A DNA stretch of 64,000 bases from Isochrysis galbana (lineage: Eukaryota > Haptophyta > Isochrysidales > Isochrysidaceae). The DNA is taken from NCBI GenBank assembly GCA_018136815.1, contig CM030943.1, positions 673,975-737,974 on the forward strand, in the 5' to 3' direction. Made by a program: the position numbers and the translations under genes. Positions 21,778-32,899 of the stretch are shown here, in pieces (the stretch's first letter is position 1; each line of letters starts with the position of its first letter). The notes under the pieces were generated by a model. It was not told the origin of the DNA. It saw only the letters and a list, made by a program, of their open reading frames with translations, and did no database searches.

Positions 21778-22905
21778 CCACCACGGGGCGGCCCACGCGA
21801 TTGGTGTGACTGTGTGGGTGGTCCCTGTGTATTTGGTGTCTGGCGGGGCCCCCCATCTGGATGGATCGTCGAAATCGGGCACGCAGCGCGCCCGCCATCA
21901 GTTTGAAGTTGGGCTCTCCCGGCCTCGCTCGGAGACGTCAAACGTCGAATGGGCTCGGCGGATGGCTGATATCCACGAGATTTCGGCGCGCGGCCCACGC
22001 GATTGGTGTGACTGTGTGGGTGGTCCCTGTGTATTTGGTGTCTGGCGGGGCCCCCCATCTGGATGGATCGTCGAAATCGGGCACGCAGCGCGCCCGGCAT
22101 CAGTTTGAAGTTGGGCTCTCCAGGCTTCTCTCGGCGACGGCTCAACGTTCAATGGGCTCGGCGGATGGGTGATTTCGACGAGGTATCGGGGCGCGGCCTG
22201 TCAGATTGGCGTGACCATGCGGGTGGGACTTGTGTATATGGTATCTGGCGGGGTCTCCCATCCTGATGGATCGTCGAAAACGGGCACGCAGCGCGGCCCC
22301 CATCGGTTCGAAGTTGGGCTCTCCGGGCTTCCCTCGGCGACGGCTCAACGTTCAATGGGCTCGGCGGATGGGTGATTTCGACGAGGTATCAGGGCGCGGC
22401 CTGTCCGATTGGCGTGACCATGCGGGTGGGACCTGTGTATTTGGTATCTGACGGGGTCTCTCATCCTGATGGATCGTCGAAAACGGGCAGGCCGCGCGCC
22501 CGCCATCGGTTCGAAGTTGGGCTCTCCGGGCCTCGCTCGGCGACGGCTCAACGTTCAATGGGCTCGGCGGATGGGTGATTTCGACGAGGTATCGGGGCGC
22601 GGGCTGTCAGATTGGCGTGACCATGCGGGTGGGACCTGTGTATTTGGTATCTGGCGGGGTCTCTCGTCCTGATGGATCGTCGAAAACGGGCAGGCCGCGC
22701 GGCCCCCATCGGTTCGAAGTTGGGCTCTCCGGGCCTCGCTCGGCGACGGCTCAACGTTCAATGGGCTCGGCGGATGGGTGATTTCGACGAGGTATCAGGG
22801 CGCGGCCTGTCCGATTGGCGTGACCATGCGGGTGGGACCTGTGTATTTGGTATCTGGCGGGGTCTCCCATCCTGATGGATCGTCGAAAACGGGCACGCAG
22901 CCCGC
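21778..22905. repeat. 203-bp satellite inside a DNA transposon
   Basis: About 5.5 head-to-tail units; landmark CTCAACGTTCAATGGGCTCG recurs at 203-bp spacing (22141, 22344, 22547, 22750). The period is not a multiple of three, so the frames in it are not genes. A single diverged inverted unit is at 52845-53040 and a partial one is at 47310-47380. Confidence 0.93.
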
Positions 22906-23146
22906 CCGGTCTCGACTTGAAGTTGAGCTTTTCAAGCTTTTGCGATTTTAGCGTCTTCTGTCTTTTTTTGATTACGTTTTGTTGTTGGGGCCCAAGGGGG
23001 GGGGTCCGGGTCCTAATGGACCCCGGATATGTGCTAGTTGGGTGTATTGGGAACTTTCTACCGTGAAAAATCCTCAAATTTCCTCAATTCTGAGATGGTC
23101 ATTTTTTCACCCCTTATAAAAAAACACTGTTTGACCGCCCTACGCA
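22906..23146 (-). mobile_element. Terminal region of the pogo-like element
   Basis: Matches 46114-46245 plus 47184-47380 in inverted orientation. It ends at 23146 with TAGGGCGGTCAAAC (minus strand), the same terminus as at 12101, 46114, 49281 and 51872. It contains no gene. Confidence 0.7.
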
Positions 23147-23266
23147 AGGGAGCGGCGGAGGGAGTGCTGGCTGCAGCGAAGCTTGAAGCTTCTTCACAGT
23201 GGCTCCATCACGGCTCGATCGTTACCTGAAGCGGTTGTCATCTTCTCGTCACTCATCACCCTGCGC

Positions 23267-23366
23267 NNNNNNNNNNNNNNNNNNNNNNNNNNNNNNNNNN
23301 NNNNNNNNNNNNNNNNNNNNNNNNNNNNNNNNNNNNNNNNNNNNNNNNNNNNNNNNNNNNNNNNNN
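23267..23366. other. Assembly gap (100 N)
   Basis: Fixed-length N run, so true length is unknown. Confidence 1.
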
Positions 23367-23813
23367 CCTAGCGATGTCGCGGGAAGCCAAAGATTCGGAG
23401 AACAACACGGGAAACGGTGCAGGGGGGATACACCCGGGGAAACCCAAGAACTAGAGGGGAAACTAATGGAAAGGGGAAGGAGGCGGGCGCTGGAGGAGCG
23501 GGGGGAACGGCGAACGCAGAACCCTCCGACCCTCTCTTGCCAAGGAGACAAGGGAATGCCGAGAAGACATGAAAGAAAGGGAAGGAAGGGATGTCGGCTG
23601 TGGGCTGTGCACGCGGGGACACGGGGCGGGAGGAGAGGGGAGGAACGGGGTGTGGGGGAGACACGCTCTAAAGATGGAACGCGTGGCGGAAGAGAGGAAG
23701 GAGACGGGGCGCGGGAAAAGAGGGAAAGGCGGGGCGCGGATGAAGAGGGAAGGAGCGGGACGCGGAAGAGACACGCTCCAACGATTTAACGTGCGGCGTG
23801 GTGTGGCCCCCCC
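23367..23813. other. Purine-rich intergenic stretch
   Basis: G/A-rich with several long overlapping frames that look compositional. It resembles the similarly biased stretch at 44330-44700. No gene is supported. Confidence 0.5.
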
Positions 23814-24987
23814 TATCCACAACAATATCAAAACTATTGTTATAGTTTGAACTATGGAGCGTGCCGCGACCGCTCCCGAGCCCCAGGCGACCCTCGCCAC
23901 CGCGCCCCACCTGGGACGCCCCATGCCGCCCGAGGCGGCTCGTCAGAAAGCCCTCTCAGAGCCCATCCAGCCCATCCAAACCACGCCCGCGCAAGCGCGC
24001 GGGGTGGCGAGCACTGGCACCGAACAGGTTGCCCCCATGGCTCTGCGTAGCATGCAGGGGGTCTTTGAGACCCCATCCAACAGTGGGAAACCCTCCCACC
24101 CCAAGAGCACCTCATGTGGGAGGGCAGCTCAGCTGCCCTCCCCATGGTGGAAACCTCTACCATCAGTGCACCCAACATGGGAGGGCACTTCACAACCATC
24201 AATCTCCTACGGAGAGCAACTTGTGCCTCTGTTTTTCAACATGTTGACTCACTTCTCGTTTTCACCCCACTCCTGTGGGCCGCAAGAACCTACAACTCAG
24301 TGCCCTGCCTTGGGCCCTCCTTCAACACTTGACTCCCTCTCCTACTCTCCCTTCCCTCTAGAACCAACCCAAACAGCACGAACCCCCTCGCCCTCTGTTC
24401 AAAGCACCAAAAATTTCAACTCAAGACCCTTGTTCATACACTTCACGTTTTCACCCCACTCTTGTGGGCCACAATTACCTACAACTCAGTGCCCTGCCTT
24501 GGGCCCTCTTCCAACACTTCACTCCCTCTCCCACTCCCTCTTCCAACTACAACTAACCCAAGAAGCACAAACCCCCTTGCCCTCTGCTTTAAGCACCAAA
24601 AATTTCGACTCAAGACAAGAGGGAGGACATGTCTTGAGGCGGCGTCGCTGCCCATGCCTAGCGCAAGGGTATAGCGCCCCCACTCAGACATCTCCTTCCC
24701 CACAGCTCCTCTCTGAGGAGTTGCTCCTCTCCCTCCCATTAGGCCCCCTTGCCTGCGAGACCAGAACAGGATCCTGGCGTAGGGGGTTGTCTGAGTGTGG
24801 AGGGAGGGGCGCTCTGGCTAGCGCAGGTAGAAAGCTAGTGAAGAGCTGGGTGGCATAAGGGGGGAAGGGTGCTTGCGCTTGCCGCGGCAGGGTGTCCTGT
24901 CTTGAGTGAGCGCTAGTCCCGTTCCTTTGCCGCGCCGCGACCCATAAAAATTTGTTAAAAATTTAAAAATTTATCCACAACAATATC
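23814..24987 (-). mobile_element. Full-length retroposon F1 with 16-bp target duplications
   Basis: The element is 23830-24971 (1142 bp) between TATCCACAACAATATC at 23814-23829 and the identical sequence at 24972-24987. The hairpin end is 23831-23848 (AAACTAT-TGTT-ATAGTTT). The opposite end is an AT-rich tail (CCATAAAAATTTGTTAAAAA). It is close to identical to the copy at 1-1111. The 334-codon frame inside is proline/serine-rich and is not treated as a gene. Confidence 0.9.
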
Positions 24988-25757
24988 AACTGAGTTTATA
25001 CTTAGTTCGCCCATGGGGGGGCACGAGCCCCCCCCCCTCTCCACTCCTCCCCTGCCATGTGGGGGAGGAACCACCCATGCTCCTGGCATGCCTGATGGCT
25101 TGCCAGGAGCCCACTGCCCTGCTGACCCACTCTCTCCCGGGCAGGCTCGCCTGCCTCGCGCGTCCTGGCCTGTCGTGGCCAGCCCATCGCTCCAACCGCC
25201 CCCCTCCCCCCCTGTTCGACAGGCAGACAGGTGCAGAGTGGGGGCCCCTGAGGCCCAAAAGCGCAAGCGAGGGAGAGGCAGGGGAGACCAGGGCCCAGCC
25301 CCAGCCTCCTCTGCCCCCTGAGCTGGCCTCCAAGAGCCTCCAGGGGTCTCCAGAGGCAGCTGCAGGCCTGTCGCAGGCGCGCCATCGCGCGTGCCTGCAG
25401 GAGAGGGGAGAGAGAGTGCGGAGAAGGGGGTGGGCGGAGCGAGGGCTCCGACCACCGAAAAATATGTAAGTCCCGCACCTGTTTACAGGAGAAGTCGGGA
25501 CTGAGGACGCCGCCAGCCCGGTAGGCATAGGAGGAAGGGGGGAACGGATCACCGGGGGGGGGGGCGCGGGCCACCGACCATATCTAAGCCCTTTTCCCCT
25601 ATCCCCCTAGTAGTGCACGGGGGGAGTCGCCTTATGGCGGGGGGAAAGGGCCGGGAGAGAGGGGGTGTAGAAAGTTTTGCTGCGTGAGTAGAAAATAGAG
25701 GGTCCACGGCCGCGTGTGCGGTGAGACTATTAAGAAGTTAATATCCACAACAATATC
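24972..25757 (-). mobile_element. Full-length retroposon F2 at the same target site
   Basis: The element is 24988-25741 (754 bp). It is flanked by TATCCACAACAATATC at 24972-24987 (shared with F1) and 25742-25757. Hairpin is 24989-25006 (ACTGAGT-TTAT-ACTTAGT). It is the second full-length F2. With the F1 on its left it forms a tandem of two different families separated by one target copy. Confidence 0.9.
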
Positions 25758-25858
25758 TGTGTCTCTCCGTCTATCCGGCAATGCACTAGTAGTAGGAATA
25801 CTGATATTTACCAGAGACGGTACCAAGTACAACGTTGCCGTATAACACTAGCAACTAG

Positions 25859-27130
25859 CTACCATACATTCTCGTGCCGCACGGATAGACCGGGCCCCTC
25901 GACAGCCGCGTTCACATGCCCCTCTTGTCGTCTCTTCTCTGTGTCAGCGTGCTCTACCGAGCTATGAGCCACCCATGACGAGACAAAGTGGTGCATGCAA
26001 ATAGCCATAGAAGGAAGCTGCCCGGCTACTTTCGCCAGGTCGCGTTTCTCGGCCGTTAGAGGGTGAAGATGTGTGGCATCTAGCACCACGATCCCGAGTG
26101 CTTCACGTAACCTGGCCAGCATGACGCCGGAAATGGACTCTGCATTGCTCAAGCGCAGCATGCGCCGCAGCGCCTCACGAAGCACTGCAGGTCCCGTTGA
26201 GAAGAGTACAGCGGTGTGACCGACAAGCGGTGTGCGTGAACGGTTGAGGAGGACATCAAAGACAACTCTCCAGAAAGGGTGGCCCGCGGCAGAGCCAAAC
26301 ACCGAGTTGGATGCGCCCTTTGAAAAGTTTGATCCAGCCTTGTAAGAAAGCACAAGCGAGGCCCCGGCGAGGAGCGGTGACAAAGGATGGAAGCACTCGT
26401 AGTCGAGATCGAAATAAACCCCCCCTCTTTGGTGAGCTATTAGGTAGCGCGCAACGTCCGCGCGCTGAATTGGAGACGCGTAGCCCTCATACGCCCATGC
26501 AAGCTCAGGGTACTTGGATCGCACCAGTTCCAAATTCTCGGCATCCGTCCACAAGCGATACGCCCATCCAGGATTGCACTTTTTGAGGGAAGCGCGCCAA
26601 CGGGGCGAGAAAAGCTCACGTGGTGGGAAGGCATTTTTCCACGTCTGATGAAGCAGTGGTGGCACTGGCGGCAGCATGTCCGTCTGATGCTTGCCCAGCG
26701 ACCGCAGCCAGTCGTTCCGCATCTCGTCCAGCCAAGGGGCCGGCACGCCAGAGTAACACCAGCTCCCGTTAACCCACCCGTGGTGTGGGGGGTAGAGCAG
26801 ATCGAGGTCAGCGCCATTGAGCGTTGGAGTCGGTGCCGACGGGTCGCCCTGTCGCGCACCGGCTTCCACTGGCAAGCTGTCCTGCCGCGCGTTTGCCACC
26901 ATGGCTCGTCGAGAGTCCTGTGTGCTGCTCCTGTCCTCGGGGAGGCGCTCAAGCGCATGCTGCAGTGCAAGCTGGCCCAGCACGAAGCAGACAAAGGCGC
27001 CGCAGCAGAGCAGGCGGCGGCCTCGGCGCCTTCGCCGCGAGCGCTCGCGCTCTCTCGCCTGCCCGACGCCGAGCGGGCCGAACGAGACGATGACCGCGGG
27101 CTGCACGGCCTCGGCGGCCAACTGGTGCAT
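25859..27130 (-). CDS. GT32-type (DXD) glycosyltransferase, type II membrane protein
   Basis: Single exon, 423 aa. A basic stretch (30-40) is followed by one hydrophobic segment (41-55, LCCGAFVCFVLGQLA), giving Golgi type II topology. The catalytic domain begins PPLLHQTWKN (~157-166) and holds YRLWTDAENLELV, SPIQRADVARYLIA and the metal/nucleotide-binding DXD at 241-243 (GGVYFDLDYE). These are the landmarks of the OCH1/IPC-mannosyltransferase sugar-binding family. It probably transfers a hexose to a glycoprotein or lipid; donor and acceptor cannot be told. It is divergent from the RUS gene with about 230 bp between the start codons. Trp and the DXD are intact and no stop interrupts it, so it looks functional. 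Confidence 0.88.
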   Translation of the reverse strand: MHQLAAEAVQPAVIVSFGPLGVGQARERERSRRRRRGRRLLCCGAFVCFVLGQLALQHALERLPEDRSSTQDSRRAMVANARQDSLPVEAGARQGDPSAPTPTLNGADLDLLYPPHHGWVNGSWCYSGVPAPWLDEMRNDWLRSLGKHQTDMLPPVPPLLHQTWKNAFPPRELFSPRWRASLKKCNPGWAYRLWTDAENLELVRSKYPELAWAYEGYASPIQRADVARYLIAHQRGGVYFDLDYECFHPLSPLLAGASLVLSYKAGSNFSKGASNSVFGSAAGHPFWRVVFDVLLNRSRTPLVGHTAVLFSTGPAVLREALRRMLRLSNAESISGVMLARLREALGIVVLDATHLHPLTAEKRDLAKVAGQLPSMAICMHHFVSSWVAHSSVEHADTEKRRQEGHVNAAVEGPGLSVRHENVW

Positions 27131-27363
27131 TGCATCAAGACGCTCACAAGAGGCCTCGAATAGATTATAGATTAGCTCTCTTTACTGCCTAAGCACCGAA
27201 ATAGATACTAAATGTGAGCGAACATCGAGCTGGGGCTTATTTTAGACTGTCGGGCGAGGCTTTTCTTTTCTTTTTCGTCGTGGACGACTTCTCCCGCCTG
27301 GGAGGCGCGGGGAGAGCGAGGAGGAGGGGAGGGAGGGGGGCGGGGGCGGGGGGAGGGCGCGAG
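27131..27363. promoter_or_regulatory. Shared divergent promoter region, GT32 / RUS
   Basis: The only space between two head-to-head genes, so both promoters must lie here or inside the genes. The left part is AT-rich with TTTACTGCCTAAGCACCGAA. The right part is strongly G-rich. No TATA-like box stands out. Confidence 0.5.
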
Positions 27364-29305
27364 ATGCGCTCTCGCGCCTCGCGCGCGCTGGGCGGGTTGG
27401 CGGCACGCACAGCCGCGCCACGCCCCGTCTGGCAGCGAGTTCCCGGCAAGAGCTCGCAGTGGAGGCTCGCCGGCGCCCAGCCTGCGCCCAGCCCATCACT
27501 CCTTGCGCCGCTCACGGGAGCGCTCGCTGGCACCAGGGCACTGGAGGCCATGCTGCTGCCGCGCAATTTCCCTGAGTCGGTGCGGCCAGGGTACCTAGCG
27601 TATGTGCAGTGGACGGCCCTTGGCCTCGTCACAGGCCGTGTCCAATCCGTCCTCGCCACTCAGGCTGCGCTCTTCTCTGTCGGCGTCGGTGCAGGCGCTG
27701 TGCCGATGGCTGCCGCGATCCAGTGGGTCCTCAAGGACGGGGTGGGCCATGCGACCGCGATAGGCTACGCGACAGCTGTGAACACTCGCTTCGATGCGGA
27801 TGCTCGGAGATATCGTTTTCACTCGACGTTCCTCAATACTGTCGCCGACATGATTGCTGTGACTATGCCTCTCGCTCCAACTATGTTTCCCGTTCTTGGC
27901 GTCCAAATCCCCTCGTTCCTCCTGCTTGCATCGCTTTCCTCCGCCACCTCGGGCGTTGCTGGAGTTGCTCATGCCGCAGCACGTGCTCGTGTTATGGCTT
28001 CCTTTGCTCTTCGTGGCAATCTGGCCGACTGCACGCGCGCCGGGCAAACGCAGGCAAAGCTCATGTCCTTGTTTGGAACAGCGGTGGGCATAGGTGCGCA
28101 ATACCATACAATTGGTTGTGCCATTTAGCCTATATCCCGTGCTGGATGGTGGACGGGCTCCATGCATGTCACTGTCTAGACGTTTGCTTCTGTCCTGTCC
28201 GTTTTACCGACTTCCTTTCCTGCCACCACTAGGTGTCTCATGGGCTGTTGGCCCTCAGCCTCTCTTCGTGATGGGCGCCATGGTACCCCTCTCAGCACTC
28301 TCGCTGCTGTCCACGTACAAGTCTTGTCGACTAGTTGTATTACGCACGCTCAATCTACAGCGTACAGAGCGAGTCTATCACTTCGTACTCGACCAGATGG
28401 TTGCCCGACTTCTCGCACGCGGAGCCGCCAAAGTTGTAATTGCACGATCAGACAGCGGATCAGCTCATGAACAAGCCCCTAATTTGCATTTGCCTGCGGA
28501 ACCATCGATGGTCTTGGCAATGGAGATGGCGAGGCATATTGATGACAGCGTCGTACCGTCTCCTGAGTGTATTGCAAACGATGACACCATCGCTTTTGGT
28601 TATCGATCCTGCTTTCGAGTGCCGCTCGAGCTTCAGCCACTAATCATAGACGTAGGGCTCGCACATGCGCTCGCAGTAGAGGCCGAGCACCTTCGCGAGA
28701 AGTTGTCATCATTTGAGGTGACCCCCACAGGCTTTAGGAGCCCGGGCATCAGCAGCAGTGGATGTGTTCGTCGGGCCAGCGAAGCGAGTTCAAGCGGTTG
28801 GCGCGTGCAGTGGCATGCGGATGGCGCTTATGCGTTGGCGCGGCGGCTAGATAGTGACTTTGAGGACGCATCACCGATCTATCTATGGTTCGCTGACGGT
28901 GTCTGCGCTCGATATCGGCTTCAGGGTGTGTGGCACGCCTGTGTGCATCGTTATCTCGCCGAATCCTTGAGACGGCAGCATGAGGTCGCGGCCGTCGGCG
29001 GCACGGCTCTCTCGAGATCCACTGGCGGTGAGATTCCTGCGTCTTTCAACCGTGATCCGCCTTTGCTAAGTCCGGCTGCACTTGATGAGTTGGCGCTCGC
29101 ATCGTGGCCCGCGATTTATGAAACGATGCGCTCGCACGGATGGGAGGTGGAAGTCGCCTTCCTCGATGGTGCAGGTGGCTGTCTTGACGTGGATGGTCCT
29201 GGCGTGCGGAGTCAGGCGAGGAAGGACGCGGAAGCTGCTGCCAAAGAAGCCAAAGCGGGACGAGCAGCGGCTGTGCAAGCAGGTGTTTTGCATGTCCGCC
29301 GATGA
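27364..29305 (+). CDS. RUS (root-UVB-sensitive / DUF647) family protein
   Basis: Exon 1 27364-28093 and exon 2 28233-29305 join in phase 1 (ATAG|GTGCGC...ACTAG|GTGTC), giving about 600 aa. The family core is clear: LPRNFPESVRPGYLAYVQWTALG, VQSVLATQAALFSVGVG, AAAIQWVLKDGVGH, FDADARRYRF, and in exon 2 VSWAVGPQPLF, STYKSCRLVVLRTLN. RUS proteins are membrane-associated, often plastid- or mitochondrion-targeted, and linked in plants to vitamin-B6 and UV-B responses. The molecular activity is unknown. I prefer the ATG at 27364, where a basic Ala/Arg-rich leader starts; the frame is open to 27214. The insert rich in Ser/Gly near 28740-28800 and the C-terminal Ala/Lys tail are not conserved in my memory of the family. 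Confidence 0.92.
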
Positions 29306-29784
29306 ACGCCACATGCAAGCGCTATCCAAAAGTATTGGATCGAATTCCAGGCTCGACTGATTCTTTGAATCCTGGAGTGCCTGCGCGATGAGTGTACACA
29401 GGCCAACTCTAGTTTGACAATATGATGTTCTCTGCAAACTGTCAACTCACTTTCGAATTTGTGGACTCGAATTCCTGCTCGGGACCAGCCGGTGATTGCA
29501 CTTGGGGACACGATATGACGTGCCACCTTGCACCCTTTGCATGCCACGAATCTCGAGTTGTGTTGATCACCCAGTGTCTATGAAATGACCGTTTGCTGGC
29601 GCTACGATTTGCGCCAATGCAGTTTCAATGGTCGTTTGGCATGCCAATCACTATTACTTTTTATCAAGGTGCAACCTGACGTCCAGTTTTCTTTTTAGAA
29701 ACATCTGAAGATTCTGGGCTACACACCTACTAATTTCAGGTCTTCCCGTCACTAGCTAACACTGCCCTTATCTTCCCTCCCTCC
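29306..29784. other. Intergenic; possible LTR edge
   Basis: No gene seen. TGAAGATTCTGGGCTACACA at 29706 matches sequences at about 20967 and (inverted) 37656, each next to an A- or purine-rich tract or its complement. This looks like the start of a second LTR family. Confidence 0.45.
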
Positions 29785-30374
29785 AACCTACTTTTATAAG
29801 TGGGGGACAATGGGGGCCTCGCGCCCCCCTCTCTCCATCGCGGACACCCCCCGGGGTGGGCCCGTACATTCAACCCCAGCCCCTGCCCTCTGGCAGGGGC
29901 AGGGCACTCATCAATTCAGCCCAGACCCCTAGTGGGCGCGGGTCGCGAGCCGCACTCCCAGGCCCGCATGGGCCAGCTCTCGTACTGACTCCCCCCCCAA
30001 CCAACCCTGGTCGCCAGGCAGACAGGGGCCTCAGGGCGGCACCCAAGGCCAGCGAGGCGAGCGAGGGAGAGGCAGGGGGGGCCAGGGGCTGAGCCCCAGC
30101 CTCCACTGCCCCCTGAGCTGCCCCTGCTGGCCCTCTCGACGCCCCTGAAGGACCTCTGAGAGCAGGCCATGGCGCGCCGCATGGCGACGCGCCGCAGGGA
30201 CCGGGGCGGAAGAGAATGGAACGAGGGAGAGGGGGGGATTTGCACCCCCCCCGATGGAGTGTGCTGAGAAACGAGCCCCGTTTGCGTTAGCAAACGAGCG
30301 AAGGGGGGCGACTGGCGATAGGAGGGAGATGGGAAGGGAGCGGCTCAAGACGTCTCGGATACCCTTGTGGCGCG
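29785..30374 (-). mobile_element. Retroposon F3, truncated copy
   Basis: Hairpin 29787-29804 (CCTACTT-TTAT-AAGTGGG), body colinear with 5441-6030, truncated at about 30374 away from the hairpin. It cuts into the LRR-like frame that follows. Confidence 0.82.
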
Positions 30375-30895
30375 ATGTGCACCGGTGCCCCCCCCGCCTC
30401 GGACACCAGCGCCACTCCCGCGTCCCCGAGCCGCTGCTTGCGCAGGTGCAGCTCACGGAGAGAGGGCAGGGCGCCGCGTCGCATCGCCGTCGTCAAGCCG
30501 TCCACGTCCGCCGCCGCCCATCCGCCCGTGCACCACTGCACAGAGCAGACGCGCGCCGGGGGTTGCCGCAGGAGCCGGTACCAGAACACGCTCTCGCGCA
30601 CGCGAGAGAGTCCGAGGCGCAGCGCCACCTCTCGTCGGCAGCCCGCCCCTTGCGGATCCAGAGCGCTGCACCGAAGGCCTCTCGTGAGCCGAAGCAGGCT
30701 CACCTCGCCCACGTGCCCAAACGGCGCCATCCTCACCACCCACTCCAGGTTCTCGTCCGTCACACGCACGAGGCACGTCGACTCCGAGTGGCACAGGTAC
30801 GCGTAGAGCGCCTCCCGTGCCAGCTCCTGGTCCAGCATCCCCTCGCGCGAACACGCGCGCGCGTCTCGATCCGGCGAAGTCGCGCTCCGCGTCAC
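30375..30895 (-). pseudogene. Possible leucine-rich-repeat protein fragment
   Basis: Minus-strand frame ending inside F3. Near its end it holds one convincing ribonuclease-inhibitor-type repeat, LPSLRELHLRKQRLGDAGVALVSEA. Upstream residues (EALYAYLCHSESTCLVRVTDENLEWVV) are not recognised. The 3' part is lost at the retroposon junction. It could be an LRR gene destroyed by the insertion. Confidence 0.4.
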
Positions 30896-30944
30896 GCGGA
30901 GGCGTCAGGCGCGCGGCGCGTGGTTCCTCCCCCCGGCGGAGGCA

Positions 30945-31103
30945 GTCCAACTCTCTCCACTGACAACCTGTGCACAGCAGCTTGAAGAGAAGACTCACCA
31001 CTTGAGTATCATTCAGAGCCCTCGGTCTACCAGTGTGGTTGGGGGCGGCTCTGTCCTGAGCAAACTTCAGAATGAGCCTTTCAAAAATATGAGATAGTTT
31101 CAT
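30945..31103 (-). pseudogene. IS4/IS5-like DDE transposase, N-terminal fragment
   Basis: Begins MKLSHIFERLILKFAQD, then GRPRALNDTQVVSLLFKLLCTGCQWREL. This is the helix-turn-helix region (DUF4096-like; pattern 'RTGCxWRxLP') at the start of IS5-type transposases, which also occur in eukaryotic genomes. After residue ~52 the frame becomes unrelated low-complexity sequence, so all DDE residues are missing. Confidence 0.5.
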
Positions 31104-31774
31104 TTTACGTGTAATAATTTAGGGTACACCCATTCTGCTCCATTTCATGAATGTGCCATGCACCGTGCTGTATCCCGATCCAAGAGACCTCCATGGCGCC
31201 CCAGTCCACAAAATAACCCCTTTCGCCATCCGTTCTTTTCACTGGAGCCACCGAAGGCGGAGCGCTTCAGCAGCAAGTCGAAAAGTGCCGCTTCGGTGCA
31301 GCGATGAGAATGCAACACTTCTTCGATGTGCCCATGTGGCGAATCCAAACTGCAGGACACTGCGGCGATCTTTCAGGTCGCACCTGATGATGCTCCACGT
31401 CGCCCTCGGTGCCACAAAGCAGCCGAGCACGAAGGACCATGTCACGTGATGTCTACTTTTCTTCAAAAACAGCTTGATACCGACCGTGATGAACTAGCGT
31501 GCATGCAAATGCTGCTCGCTGGGTACCAAGGATTGTGTCACGGAAATAGACCACAGTGTCTGTGCTCAGGTGTCTGGAGAAAGGGACGTCTGTAGTGTGA
31601 ACTGGTGTTTTGTGTCCGCTTAGCGTTTTCGCACATAACGTTAGCGCGAAGAAGCTTTGACGGCGTCTCTCTCTTATAATTTTAACAAGATATAATGTTA
31701 AACAACTACAATACAACTGTGGACATTTGATCGCTCAATTCGACTGATGTCCCACTATTGACGGAACGACACCT

Positions 31775-31926
31775 GACAACGACACCCAGGAAAACACCCC
31801 GACTCTCGCCCCACGACTTTCTCACATAACTCGACTGAAATCAAACCCAAACACTCCGATCAGACAACAACGGACGACGATCAAAGGGCGATCTGTCGGC
31901 GATCTTGTCTGGAACGGGAATCGCAC
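31775..31926. repeat. 152-bp direct repeat, copy 1
   Basis: Base-for-base identical to 36670-36821, starting GACAACGACACCCAGG and ending GAACGGGAATCGCAC. Similarity stops abruptly on both sides. It may be a short LTR or a recent segmental copy. Confidence 0.95.
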
Positions 31927-32034
31927 TCCACAATAGCGCTCTTCTCCAGTATGGAAGAGTGGTGCACTACCATGACAGATGGTCCCATGAAGAGTGCACT
32001 TTCTTCCCCAGAAACCATACAATTGATCAATCGC

Positions 32035-32801
32035 TTAACTGCTCAACCAACTCCACCTCCACCGCTCCGCCTCAAGCTCAACCACCCACCTCAACCGCGT
32101 GAGATTCTTCAAGGCGCCCTTGGAGAGGGCCTCGGTAAGCATTTTTATACCTTCGTTGCGTAGATCGTGATTGCTCAAGTCGAGCGACTACATGAAAGGA
32201 AAGGGGGAGTGTGGGGACAAACAAAGGAGGGGTATCAAACAAAGGAAAAGCACCTTACCGTCAATCGATCCATCGCCTCCTTGGATAGAGCGTCGGTAAA
32301 TGCGCGCATCCCCTCCAGAGTGGTGTGACGGAGTGAATGCTGTTTGAATGCAAGGTGACGGAGTTCTGGGAAGGTGGCCACATGCAAAGAAGGAGATGTG
32401 ATACACATCGTGCATCTGAGAGTCTTGATACGTGTTGGTTCTGTGTGTGCAGTGATGAGTTCCCAAAGGCGCCTCTCATTGGATTCTGACAGGGACAAGT
32501 GAAGATCAAGAGGAACCCTTGGAATCGTGAGCTCCTCAGTGAGTCGAATGCCTAGTGCTTGTGAGAGCTTCGTGGGAGGATGGCATCCATGAGTGAGAAT
32601 CGTCAGAAGAGTGGAAGGATGACGGGTGGTGAATGACTCGTCAGTGACGACGATACGATAGGTGTCAGGTCGCATATGGTCCAGCACAATCTCCAGCGCC
32701 ATCCTGGTACAGTCCATCGGCTTGTCCGGTAGGCGGCGTGTTTTGTGCGGTAGCATTTGTGACAAGGGTGGAAAGAAGGAGCTGCTGCGACGGAGATGCA
32801 A
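32035..32801 (-). CDS. LRR (ribonuclease-inhibitor type) protein, two exons visible
   Basis: Exon 1 ends at 32259 with ACG|GTAAGG. Exon 2 (32187-32035) joins in phase 0. Together they read FPELRHLAFKQHSL, LEGMRAFTDALSKEAMDRLT | SLDLSNHDLRNEGIKMLTEALSKGALKNLTRL, which is two successive RI-type repeats joined exactly at the splice. The upstream part (VVTDESFTTRHPSTLLTIL, LHLSLSESNERRLWELI) also looks protein-like. The start is uncertain: MHLRRSSSFF at 32801 borders the pyrimidine-rich flank of the minisatellite, and a 5' exon may be lost. The final residues are doubtful because another GTGGGT donor lies in exon 2. Role unknown. Confidence 0.6.
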
Positions 32802-32899
32802 GGGCAGTGTGTGGGGAGGCCAGGTGATGGCAGGTGATGACAGGCGGCAGGCGGAGGTGATGACAGGCGCGGTGGGAGGAGGTGATGACAGGCGCGGTG

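Noticed and set aside
21778..22905. Repeated 67-68-codon proteins (MDRRKRAGRA...)
   Set aside because: They come from a 203-bp satellite whose period is not divisible by three.
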